Shown here piece by piece: positions 23,913-34,887 of a DNA stretch of 64,000 bases. Source of the stretch: Crambe crambe (lineage: Eukaryota > Porifera > Demospongiae > Poecilosclerida > Crambeidae); NCBI GenBank assembly GCA_963924555.1, contig OZ004592.1:7180624-7244623 (forward strand), written 5' to 3'. Positions within the stretch are counted from its first letter, which is position 1, and every line of letters begins with the position of its first letter. The translations under genes and the position numbers were made by a program. Below the pieces are notes generated by a model, which was not told the DNA's origin, searched no databases, and worked only from the letters and a program-made list of their open reading frames with translations.

Positions 23913-25080
23913 TTAAACTTCTCGAGGCTCTGGTGATTGGCTAGTCATTCTTGTTATGACATACTCCATGGCACATGCCAGTCTCGGAGCTTTATCTGCA
24001 TCCGTAACAGATTCGTATCTTTTTTCGTATCTCAATTTCCCATCGACGAGATCCATTGTCAACTTCAAGATGACTACTGGTTTTATTTGTCCAAATGACA
24101 CTCCATACGACGTGAAAGTTTTCAGTTCCTTCAGCCACGTGACTGGCCTGTCCACGTTTTCAAGTTCCTTCAACTTCGCAACAGCTAGCGAGGAAGACAT
24201 CAAATGCATATTTGCTTTCAATTGCTTCTCGACAGCCTTGTCTGACTGACTGGTCAAATCTTTCATTTCGACGTTTGTGGCCAGTCTCTGCTCCCCGTTG
24301 TCTATTGGCGAACACTCGGAACACTCACTGGGACCATCTCCATCATCTTGCACCACTAGTTTTTTTTCGAGGGGCCAACCGAATAATACCATATCACCCC
24401 CCCCTGAAAAGGGAGAGACTTTGTCTTCAGCACCTAGAATTTTCTTTGCTGAGAATCTCATAAATTTTAAGTCAGGTCGATTGGTCTTCAGATATTCACT
24501 GACAGCTGTAATGAAGCAATCTCCACGTTCCTCTTCCTGGGAGTGACTCCCTGTAAGAGACGAATTATCACATGTCACACATTTGAGGTTGTACCCCTCA
24601 TCTGTGTATTCAATCAATGGCTTATTCGGTTGATTCTTGTAAAAATAGGCAGTGCCTAATTTACCATCTCCTTTCAACAGTATTAGTTCTCTGTCCGAAA
24701 TCACTTTATTAAGCGTACATGGTGGTAGAACTTCATGTAAGGGGCTAGTGATGTCTCTGCACCCCTTACCACGTGAAAATTTGAATATGTACACAGATTG
24801 TGCCTTGTCCCCTTCCCGCACAGTAAGCAAGTATTCGAATTTCCCTTGTATCTCTGGTGACACGTCCATCAGCTCAGGAACACGTTCAATGTTAATAGTA
24901 TCGTAGAATGGGACTTTCATATTAATTTTTAACGGTACAGTTCCGAAATAAAATAGGACTGCCTCGACCTCGTCGGCCTTATGTCTCTTCTATATTAAGA
25001 ATAATTATAATTAAGAGGGTGTGCATGTATAACCCTTCATTTCTAAACACAAATGCACTTACTGCCTGGTTAGCCGCCAT
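23913..25080 (-). CDS. Orphan family protein, copy B (intact)
   Basis: I do not recognise this family. Exon 1 (25080-25063) encodes MAANQA; after a 73-nt intron, exon 2 (24989-23913) runs to the stop, giving 364 residues. Visible segments are a basic start (KRHK), DEVEAVLFYFGTVPLKI, a middle region with FKFSRGKGCRD and LLKGDGKLGTAYFY, then EEERGDCFITAVSEYLK, KFMRFSAKKILGAEDK, SGGGDMVLFGWPLEKKLVV and an acidic ECSECSPIDNGEQ linker. A C-terminal block (TWLKELKTFTSYGVSFGQIK, PVVILKLTMDLVDGKLRYEK) follows. There is no signal peptide or membrane span, so it is likely intracellular. Eight consecutive Gs encode the GGGD turn. It is highly similar to copy C, including introns and promoter, so duplication was recent. 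Confidence 0.8.
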
Positions 25081-26814
25081 GTTTTCTCTCCCACGTTTCT
25101 TTGGACCTTGTAAACCGTACAATTCATTACAATAATGCAAGATGATGAATTGTGGTACGTAGCTTGCTACGGTTGAACACTTACAGGTCATGAATCAGAC
25201 TACAGACGAGGGAACAGTCCCAGAGAAAGCAGCAGGAGGGAGACCGACAGCTATTACACAATGAAATATTTCGCAATTTAAATCTCAAATTTGAACCGTT
25301 ACATAAACGAGTAGACTAGTTGGCTATTTATTAATTCATTGCATACATGTTCTTACTAGTATAAAACAGAAGAAGGCCAGCCAACAGCTCCAACTGTCTG
25401 CAGAACGAAAAATTTGATAGAGAAATAGGTTACAGACATTGCAATTTAGAGCCATCCATCAAGACAACAAAAAGAGTCACAGACAGGAGAACACGACTTG
25501 ACTACACGTGTTCACTTACCAGTTAACGGGAAGAAGGCCAACAACAGACAAAACAGAGCGGGAGGGAGACTGATAGGAACAAGAACAGTCCCACAGCAGG
25601 CAGCAGGAAAACAGGAGCGAGAGAAAGACTGAGACGATATTTCAATTCAGCAATGTAAATCTCAAAAGTGAATGTTAGTTGTGGTGTAGCTAGTTCTATC
25701 TAGCTACGGTTGAACACTTACACGGGTCAGGAGACTGATGACAGGAACAAGCCGACGAGGGAACAGTCCCACAACAGCGAACAGGAGACTGACAGCTACT
25801 ACACAATGAAATATTTAAGTCTTAATTTGCCAAGGAATGACCATTACATAAATGACAGCAACAGTAGACTAGTTGGCTATTTATTGATCACTGCAAAAGT
25901 GTTTCTTACCGGTATAAAACAGGAAGAAGGTCAACGCTCCAACTGTCTGCAGAATGAAAGATTTGATCGAGTGGTAACAATTTACAGCCATTCATCGAGA
26001 CAACAGAAAGACTCGCAGCAAGGAGAACACAACTTAACTACACACGTTCACTTACCAGTTGACTGGAAGAAGGCCGACAGCAGACAAAACAGAGCAGGAG
26101 GGAGACTGACAGTCCCACAGCAAACGGGAGCGGGAGGAAGACTGACAGCTATTACACAATAAAATATTTCAATTCGAGGGTAGCTAGCAAAGTTAGCTGC
26201 AGTTTTTGCAGGCAAATGGGAGCCACAGCAGGCAGAAGCGGGAGGGAGACTCGGTGATAGCTATTACACAAAGAAATATGCCGCATCAAATTAATTACTT
26301 GTTTGTCATCCTAGCTGCGGTTGGATGCTTACGGGTAGGGAGACTGACAACAGGACTAGGGAACAGTCCCACGCAGGCAAACGGGAGCAACAGCAGGCAG
26401 GAGTGGGGGGAGACTCAGTGACAGCTATTACACAACGAAGTATCTAGCAATTGTGACCGGTTCTGTTCTAACTAGGTATGGTGGAACACTTTATACTGGT
26501 CGGGAAACTGACTACAGGAACAAGCCGACGAGGCAACAGTCCCACAGCAGGCAAACGGGAGCGGGAGAGAGGACTGACAGCTACTACACAGTGAAATATT
26601 TCAGTAGCTAGCTAGTTAGCAAAAGTGACAGACATGTAGTTACGGTTTTTAGCTTGTATCTAGCTACAGTTTGATACTCACAGCCCAGGAGACCGACGAC
26701 AGGAACAAGCAAACGACAGCAAATACCTCCAGCGAGCAATGGTTAGGGCCTAACTCGGGAGACTGACAAAGGAAACTGACGAAGGAAACTGACGAAGGAA
26801 GCGAGGCCTTCGTA
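25081..26814 (-). promoter_or_regulatory. Iterated leader of copy B
   Basis: Reads right to left from the TATA box to the ATG. The repeated module carries CAGTCTCC, GGGACTGTTCCCTCGTC, a GTAAGTGTTCAACCGTAG donor-like stretch and GAATTGAAATAT. It occurs about eight times with variation, more than in copy A. It is probably a set of non-coding 5' exons and introns; no long frame crosses it. Confidence 0.6.
26762..26800. repeat. Short tandem repeat GGAAACTGACGAA
   Basis: About three 13-bp units immediately downstream of the copy B TATA box, in what would be the transcription start region. Confidence 0.8.
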
Positions 26815-26822
26815 CTTTTATA
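26815..26822 (-). promoter_or_regulatory. TATA box of copy B (TATAAAAG)
   Basis: A perfect TATAAAAG on the minus strand, upstream of the leader. It is matched by the same octamer at the same place in copy C. Confidence 0.7.
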
Positions 26823-26854
26823 GGCCCTGCTAGCCTCGCCCTTTCATTTTGGCC

Positions 26855-26867
26855 TGACCTTTGACCC
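26855..26867 (-). promoter_or_regulatory. DR1 nuclear-receptor-type element of copy B
   Basis: On the minus strand GGGTCAAAGGTCA: two half-sites with a 1-bp spacer, 32 bp upstream of the TATA box. DR1 sites are the classical targets of HNF4, RXR and COUP-TF receptors; demosponges carry HNF4-related receptors. Confidence 0.6.
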
Positions 26868-27179
26868 TCATTCACTTTGTGTGTGTGTAATGCTGTCTAG
26901 TTGGTACAAGTGGCATGTTCCAGGTTTGTAAAGTAGTGGCAGTAGTGGCACAGATGGGGCAGTATTTCATAACTGGGGTAGGCACCATCTCTTGTGATAC
27001 TCGGTTTGCAGTGTGTGGAAATGTGACTGATATTAAGCCTGTAAGATCTCAATCTGGGAACAAACCAACTCACTGCTAGCTGTCTCAGAAGGGGGAAAAA
27101 ATGTAATGTGGATGTGATTATTTAAATTAGGTATGATAAGCATGTCTACCCATAGTGAGGATACCATTGTGAGGATCAC

Positions 27180-27310
27180 AAGTCCAATCGGAAATCTATG
27201 TAAACTTGAGGCCGTTCCTGAATAGATGCAGGTTTTTATTGCAGTCAATTTGTGCTTTACATTTGGACAACCGACTTGCAGACGAGACTGACCTGTGGTA
27301 ACCACAATCC
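27180..27310 (+). repeat. Dispersed module (AAACTTGAGGCCGTTCCTGA)
   Basis: A roughly 130-bp block ending in the CTGACCTGTGGTAACCAC word. Other copies are at 28255-28400 (+), about 31190-31345 (-) and, partly, 36780-36890 (-). It probably belongs to a short dispersed element; no coding frame is shared. Confidence 0.65.
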
Positions 27311-27611
27311 AACCTTTCTGCAGAGCATAAAATTATTGTGTGGAATGCTAAGTTGGGGTAAATCAATATAATGCCATCCATTATGTCACCCGTTATAATT
27401 ATGGGCAAACCCACCAGCACGGATGGAATATCGGTGACATAATGGACGAGTTCAGGCCACATTATTTGGATAAACCTATATCTGATATTATGAATATTAT
27501 TGCTGCTTTTCTCTACTAAATGTTCCAGCAAACTAACTCGGAAGGAAGACTAAACAAGGCTGCAATTTATCAACTAGGGCAATGTACATTTGAGTCACAG
27601 AAGATTTCCAT

Positions 27612-27860
27612 GTGAGTTTTATATGTAAGTGGCAGGCAGCTGCATACATAGGAAACTGTAATGCTTACCTCAAAGTACAATCCGCTGTAGAAACTGATAG
27701 TTGATTTGTGCTCTGCTGTTGATTCATGTAAGTGGCAGGCAGCTGCATGCAAGTACTTACCACAAAGTACAATCCGCTGTAGAAACTGATGTGCTTTGCT
27801 GTCAGAGTTGTGTAAGTGGCAGGCAGCTGCATGCAAGTACTCGCCACAAAGCACGTCTAG
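27612..27860 (+). repeat. Tandem repeat, about 84-116 bp, three copies
   Basis: Copies begin at about 27624, 27728 and 27812 with GTAAGTGGCAGGCAGCTGCA, followed by CAAAGTACAATCCGCTGTAG. Part recurs inverted at 36690. GTAAGT and the PvuII-like CAGCTG core are conserved in each. Confidence 0.8.
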
Positions 27861-28744
27861 TGCCTACAATCCTACAGAGCGATGTACAAAGCAATTATAA
27901 ACATGTATGTACGCCCGGGGCATTTTGTATCACTAAGGAAGCCAAAGAGCTCGAGGTCAAAGGTTTAGTCAGGTATCCCGATTCGTAATCTTCTTAGATG
28001 CAATATGGGTAGCCAATAGCATATCAATTCAGGGTTCAATACCACTCTGATGGGGCCCATTGTATTTGAATAGCCACGTGGAAATCCTTTAATGTGGCAT
28101 TCGAGCACCTTTTTCACCGGCTGGCAGGAATAATTCTTTGACCTGAATTTTAATACACCTTATGGGCCCCCGAGTGAAGTAGTTTGGTAATATGGGTGTG
28201 ATATGGGTGTGATTATTGAAATTTGGTATCATATGTCTCCTTCGGGGAACCCATAGTGAGGATGAGATTGTAAGGATTGCAAGTTGGTTGTCCAATCAAA
28301 TCTGTGTAAACTTGAGGCCGTTTCTGAATAGATGCAGGTTTTTATTGCAGTCAATTTGTGCTTTACATTTGCAGACCCAGACTGACCTGTGGTAACCACG
28401 TGCTATCTGACCATTTCAGAAACTTGTATTAGTGTGTGGAATGCTAAGTTGTGTGTTCCAGCACAGGTGGGGCATCACATACCATTGTAATTACAAGCTA
28501 GAGCCAATTCGAAATAACGTGGCCTGAACCCATCCGTGGTATCGATCTAGAGCATGGATATAGGAGCAGAGTTCGACAGAACACGAACATACAATGTATA
28601 ATTATGTCGATATAATGTGTCAGAGAGAACCTACCAATGAGGACCGTTAACACGAGGTTAAAAATAATTGTGTAATGAATACTGGATAGGAATTCTTCGT
28701 GTGATCAGTGATTGTAGTCCTGCATAATTATGATCTGGTCCGGG
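27861..28744. other. Repeat-rich region without genes
   Basis: Contains the second copy of the AAACTTGAGGCC module (28255-28400) and a lone AGGTCAAAGG half of a DR1-like site at about 27955. Nothing coding was recognised. Confidence 0.5.
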
Positions 28745-30008
28745 ACTAACACCTGATTGCTGCTGATGCCTAATTGGCCTTGCCAGTTAGGTACCAGAAT
28801 GGTCAGGTTTGCTCTCTCTCCACTAAAGTGATCATACGAGGTAACTTGCAGCACACTGATTGCCAATTAAAGCATTTCTTTTTTTTATATCCAGACTAGC
28901 TGACTAGTGGTGCGTAATCGGATCCAAGCTGGCAGTTCCACTGTCTAGAGATTACCCCCTCCATAGCTTCTACATCATCTGGTAAGATCATACTATGAGT
29001 TATGTTACAACACTTTTTAGCATAATAGAACAACTATGCCCAGCAATAATTACAACAGCTGCAGTCTGCATATCTGATGTCCAAGTATCATAGTACAAGC
29101 CTCACACTGCAAATAGACAACACAGCAAGTGTCATAAACCCAATGGGAACGTAGTGACTAACTAATTCTGCTGCTAGGAATGCTTGTAATGAATTCATTG
29201 GAAGCTAGCAAAAGAAGTGGCTGCAAGGACAAGCAACAGTTGACCTGTATTGAAGAGACAAAACAGTGTTAACAATATGAACAGGAGCTCTGGCTAAATT
29301 GTAGTGGCTTACCAAACCTGACCCTATAGAGAATATGCAGCTGTGTAAACCATATAGGCCTATGCGTGCAATGTGTCCTCTTTTGGGGCCTGAGGTCCAA
29401 TTAATGCAATAATATTATTGGCAATTTTTATTTATTATAAGAATTTGTATTTCTTGGGCTGGATTTACAATTTTGAAAGAACGAACAATGAATACAAACT
29501 TGGATTAACAGGGGCACTCGAAGCTAAAGCTGCAGCTTTCTCAAGAGCTAGGTGTTACTTCGTTCCCATTGACTACACTTACTGTGGTGATTGTGTCGTC
29601 CATTTGTAGTGTGAGGCTTGTACTATGATACTTGGACGTCAGACTGCAGCTGTTGTAAGTTGGGTTATTGCTGGGCATAGTTGTTCTATTGTGCTAAAAA
29701 GTGACAGATGTGATTCGGTCGCAAAAGTAACATAACTCATATGGTCTTACCAGATGATGTCGAAGCTATGGAGGGGGTAATCTAGATGAGTGGAACTGCC
29801 AGCTTGGATCCAATTACGCACCACTAGTCAGCTAGTCCGAACGATATCTCCTGTGTCTTCTCTACACCTTGCTTCAACTGTTGGGTAAAAAAAAAAATGT
29901 TTACCTCGTATCGTGATCGAGTGATCACTTTAGTGGAGAGAGCAAACCTGACTCTTCTGATACCTAACTGGCAAGGCCAATTAGGCATCAGCAGCAATCA
30001 GGTGTTAG
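28745..30008. mobile_element. Fold-back element with long imperfect terminal inverted repeats
   Basis: Left arm 28745-29170 and right arm 29550-30008 are inverted, diverged copies. Both start GACTAACACCTGATTGCTGC, contain the CCTAATTGGCC hairpin, CCACTAAAGTGATC, ACTAGTGGTGC and CTGCAGTCTG words. A spacer of about 380 bp with no transposase frame separates them. This looks like a non-autonomous fold-back/MITE-type transposon. Confidence 0.7.
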
Positions 30009-30189
30009 TCTAAGCTGGAATACAAAGTTTTATCGTTCTACAGCTATGCACTACTTCTTAACATTGACCCCAGGCATTAAAAGAGAGTAAAGTGCCATAG
30101 AGGTTGCCATTCAGTCGACTGTAATTACATCACACCATGGAGAACTAACACTTTCCCCCCTTCTGAGACAGCTAGCAGTGACATAGCAA

Positions 30190-32660
30190 CAACTGTGTTA
30201 TTCTGTCAGTTGGTTTGTTCCCAGATTAAGATCTATCATTGGCAAACCATAGCCTTACTATTCACATGCAGCACACTGGTCAGTTATCACTCAACCCTGA
30301 GGCTTCTATTCAAAGCACTGTCTTGTCAACAGCATACAGCTAATCAACACTATCTCGAGTGAGGTTGACCTCAAGGGAACAGTCAACCACCTGTTGACGA
30401 GCTGTTGGGGTTGCTAGTGTGCTGACCTTCTGCCATTTCTGTGATTAGCCAACAACATAAGATGGTCAAATCAAGTGTGGGCCTATACTTTAGAAGGTGA
30501 CAGTGATAAAAGTGACGAGGCACGATAAATTTTACCATTGGCAGACAAGGTTGAATTGCCTGGTCTCTAGATATCCAGTCCCTTGCACCTTCCTACCGAG
30601 TTTCTTCTGTGGATTCCTGGACAAATGGTTATGACTCCTTAATAACAAAGGGTAGATTGAATAAACATCAAAGTCTTATTGTATTTACGTGGGCGTAATA
30701 ATTAGGACATGGGTGGTATACCTCTCGGGTCTTAATCCTTAAACCTTAGCGGCAACCACCAATGCAAATAAAGTAATCTTGCATAGCCAGCATCCGTGCC
30801 ATCCGTATTACATAGGTGGCTACTCTTAAGAACTCGACATCAATATCTGCCAACCTCTGGAAGTATATCATGCCAGCATTTGCATGTCCCTACCAATGAT
30901 ATAGGCAAGACGGTGATAAGAACTTCACACAGGCCAAATCGAAATAATGTGGCCTGAACTCATCCATCATGTCACCACTATTCCATAATGTGTCTACTCA
31001 GCAGATATCCCATGTGGTGTGGCTTGGGATCCATGCTGGTGGGTTTGCTCCACCTGCAGGTTACCTAGCTCAAGCCCATAATTATAATGGGTGACATAAT
31101 GGATGGGTTCAGGCCACATTATTTTTATTTGGCTCTAGCTCATAATTATAATGGTACCACCTGTGCCTGAACACACAACTTACTGATTTAAGGTTGTGGT
31201 TACCACAGGTCAGTCTCGTCTGCAAGTCGGTTGTCCAAATGTAAAGCACAAATTGACTGCAATAAAAACCTGCATCTATTCAGGAACGGCCTCAAGTTTA
31301 CATAGATTTCGATTGGACAACCGACTTGCAATCGTCACAATCTCGTCCTTGCTATGGGTTCTCTGAAGGAGACATGCTTATCGTACCTAATTTCGATAAT
31401 CACACCCATATTACTGTTAGGGTCAAAGAATTATTCCTGCCAGCCATGCCACATTGAAGGATTTCCATGTGGCTATTCAAATACAATGGGCCCCTGAATT
31501 GATATGGTATTGGCTACCCATATTGCATCTATATGAATCAGGATACCTGGTTTCCTTGGGGATCCCCTGCACTGCAAGCTGTGTGAGTCAGATGATATGC
31601 CTATAGTGACGAGAATATACGTGTCACGATACAGCCAGGTGTCAGTCTAAGCTTGTTTCAGATGACACTAACCCCAGGCAGTAAAGTGCCATAGAGGTGG
31701 TTTTTCATTAGGACTGGAGGGTTGTAATTATATCACATAGACAGCTAGCAGTGACATAGTTACCATCTGTGTTATTCTGTCATTGGAATATCAGTCATAT
31801 TTCCATACACTGCAAACCAAGTATACTGGCATAGCCTTCTAGAGAGGAGAAGGGAAAATGGAATCAGTTTACTATCCACATGATTTGCTAGAAATCAGTT
31901 GGCAGCACACTGGTCAGTTATCACTTGATTACCCAAAGCACTGTCCTATCAACAGCATCAACACTATGTTGACCTCGAGGGAACAGTCAACCACCTGTTG
32001 ACGAGCTGTTGAGGTTGCTAGTGTGCTGACCTTCACTCTACTATGCCGGGCTTTTCCCCCTCAAATCAAGTGTGGGCCTATACTTAAGAAGGTGACAGTA
32101 ATAAAGGTGACGATTAGGTTGAATTGCCTGGTCTCTAGATATCCGGTCCCTTGCACCTTCCTACCGAGTTTCTCCTGTGGATTCCTGGACAAATGGTTAT
32201 GACTCCTTAATGACAAAGGGTCAATTGAATAAACATTGCTGACTATATGCCTATAGTGATGACAATATACATGTCATGGTACAGCCAGGTGTTAGTCTAA
32301 GCAGAGTGCCATAGAGGTGGTTTTCATTTTCCGTTCAGTCCACTAAAGTGGCTTCAGTTGCACTAATCATTGGAATATCAGTCACATTTCCATACACTGC
32401 AAACCAAGTATACTGGCATAGCCTTCTAGAGAGGAAAAGGGAATCAGTTTACTATACACGTGATTTGCTAGAAATCGTTATCACTTGATTAGCCGCTTCT
32501 AGTCAAAATACTGTCTTATCCGACAGCATACAGCTCGTCATGGGAACAGTCAATCACCTGTTGATGAGCTGTTGAGATATGGCCATTTCTGCGATTAGCC
32601 AGATGGTAGCCCTCAAATTAATACTTCAGTAATAAAGGTGATGAGGCAGCAGTGACAGCA
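30190..32660 (+). repeat. Large block repeated three times
   Basis: A segment containing CACTGGTCAGTTATCACT, GGGAACAGTCAACCACCTGT, GACGAGCTGTTG and CTGGTCTCTAGATATCC occurs at about 30270-30670, 31905-32240 and (shortened) 32460-32690, with another partial copy at 36960-37150. No coding frame persists, so it is a non-coding segmental repeat. 30009-30190 and 31350-31900 hold related fragments. Confidence 0.65.
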
Positions 32661-32699
32661 TTGGCAAACATGTAGGCCTGGTCTCTAGTTAGCCTTACT

Positions 32700-33138
32700 T
32701 GTCTGTGGCTGACTATAGCAACAGATTTGTATTGTTGTGTTTGTATTCAGACCTGTGTTAGAGGTCAAATATGAACCTCCCATTCAAACCTGGCGTCTAT
32801 TGAAAGAAAGGCTACTCTCCATTTTTTAAGCAAAGTACAGACATGTCTGCCAATGCTGTCGCTGCCAATTTAGAGGAAACCAAATCAAATTTGAGATTAC
32901 CGTCACGGTAATTCACTTATTTCTCTCAAGTATTAATCTGTGATTCGAGTACAAGGCACCTTAAATTTTAACCACATTTCCATGGGAGCCCTCCTCCCTA
33001 TGACTGAAATCCCCCAACTGTCCTAGTACAGAATCGTAGGCATCAGTTAAGCAGCCTCGTCACATGCGCCTATCACAAGAGATGGTGCCTACCTCAAAAT
33101 TGTCCACCACTTTATAAGGTTAAGGAACACGCCACTTG
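32700..33138. other. Gene-free repeat fragments
   Basis: Part (about 32760-32940) recurs at 37165-37320. No gene was recognised. Confidence 0.45.
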
Positions 33139-33216
33139 TACCAAATCTATCAATACAATCCTCACCAAATCTATCAATACAATCCTCACCAAATCTATCA
33201 ATACAATCCTCACCGT
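33139..33216 (+). repeat. 24-bp tandem repeat, three copies
   Basis: CAAATCTATCAATACAATCC plus CACC repeats three times just before copy C. A related single unit is at 37380-37400. Confidence 0.9.
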
Positions 33217-33363
33217 GGGTACCCCGAAGGAGACATGTCATGCATTCTCAAAAATAGCATCCATCGTAGTAGCTGGCAGCGCTCCAGTTCAAAGGAAGCT
33301 CTTCAGTCCTTAAGCTGGCTTGCCTGTGAGGGGATAAAATTTACTAGTACTTGGCAACAGTGA

Positions 33364-33376
33364 AGGTCAAAGGTCA
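33364..33376 (+). promoter_or_regulatory. Perfect DR1 element of copy C
   Basis: AGGTCAAAGGTCA: two consensus half-sites with one A spacer, 32 bp upstream of the TATA box. Orientation and spacing to TATA equal those of copy B. Confidence 0.65.
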
Positions 33377-33408
33377 GGCCAGACAAATTAAAGGGTGGGG
33401 CTTTATGC

Positions 33409-33416
33409 TATAAAAG
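33409..33416 (+). promoter_or_regulatory. TATA box of copy C (TATAAAAG)
   Basis: A perfect octamer about 75 bp before the first iterated leader module. A GGGTGGGGC box lies between it and the DR1. Confidence 0.7.
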
Positions 33417-33479
33417 CAGGCTGCTTGGCCCGCGCCCAGAGCAGCGCTGCTGGAGCTCCGAGCCTTGTACAAGCTAGCT

Positions 33480-34887
33480 AAAAACGCAACTGTTGCTTGT
33501 TCCTGTCGTCAGTCTCCTGACGTGTAAGTGTTCAACCGTAGCTAGCTAGATAGAACAAGGTCCACACCGCAACTGACTTTCGAAACCTGTCACCTTTGAG
33601 ATTTATTGCTAGCTACTCTTGAATTGAAATATTTCTATGCAGTCAGTCTTCCCCCGTTTGCTGCCTGCTTGGGACTGTTCCCTCCTCGGCTTGTTCCTGT
33701 TTCCAGTCTCCTGACTCGTAAGCATTCAACCTTAGCTAGATACAAGCTAACCGCAACTAACTTTCAAGACCCGTATCTATTGCTAGCTACTCTCGAATTG
33801 AAATATTTTATAATAGCTTTCCTCCCGCTCCCGTTTGCCTGCTGTGGGACTGTCTCCCTCCTGCTCTGTTTTGTCTGCTGTCGGCCTTCTTCCAGTCAAC
33901 TGGTAAGTGAACATGTGTAGTTAAGTTGTGTTCTCCTTGCTGCGAGTCTTTCTGTTGTCTTGATGAATGGCTGTAAATTGTTACCACTCGATCAAATCTT
34001 TCATTCTGCAGACAGTTAGAGCGTTGGCCTTCTTCCCGTTTTACACCGGTAAGAAACACTTTTGCAGTGATCAATAAATAGCCAACTAGTCTACTCTTGC
34101 TGTCATTTATGTAATGGTCGTTCCTTGGCAAATTAAGACTTAAATATTTCATTGTGTAGTAGCTGTCAGTCTCCTGTTCGCTGTTGTGGGACTGTTCCCT
34201 CGTCGGCTTGTTCCTGTCATCAGTCTCCCGACCCGTGTAAGTGTTCAACCGTAGCTAGATAGAACTAGCTACACCACAACTAACATTCACTTTTGAGATT
34301 TACATTGCTGAATTGAAATATCGTCTCAGTCTTTCTCTCGCTCCTGTTTTCCTGCTGCCTGCTGTGGGACTGTTCCCTCGTCTGCTTGTTCCTATCAGTC
34401 TCCCTCCCGCTCTGTTTTGTCTGTTGTTGGCCTTCTTCCCGTTAACTGGTAAGTGAACACGTGTAGTCAAGTCGTGTTCTCCTGTCTGTGACTCTTTTTG
34501 TTGTCTTGATGGATGGCTCTAAATTGCAATGTCTGTAACCTATTTCTCTATCAAATTTTTCGTTCTGCAGACAGTTGGAGCTGTTGGCTGGCCTTCTTCT
34601 GTTTTATACTAGTAAGAACATGCATGCAATGAATTAATAAATAGCCAACTAGTCTACTCGTTTATGTAATGGTTCAAATTTGAGATTTAAATTGCGAAAT
34701 ATTTCATTGTGTAATAGCTGTCGGTCTCCCTCCTGCTGCTTTCTCTGGGACTGTTCCCTCGTCTGTAGTCTGATTCATGACCTGTAAGTGTTCAACCGTA
34801 GCAAGCTATGTACCACAATTCATCATCTTGCATTATTGTAATGAATTGTATGGTTTACAAGGTCCAAAGAAACGTGGGAGAGAAAAC
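33480..34887 (+). promoter_or_regulatory. Iterated leader of copy C with many donor-like sites
   Basis: GTAAG(T/A/C) donor-like sites occur at 33524, 33718, 33903, 34049, 34237, 34449, 34612 and 34784, before the true exon 1 donor at 34906. They are spaced about 120-210 bp. TTCTGCAG acceptor-like sites precede ACAGTT at about 34011 and 34571. The segments look like duplicated non-coding exon/intron pairs. Confidence 0.6.

Noticed and set aside
23913-24920. PD-(D/E)XK nuclease fold for the orphan family, from GGGDMVLFG and following Lys residues
   Set aside because: The acidic/lysine spacing of the motif is not met in an obvious way; too weak to claim.
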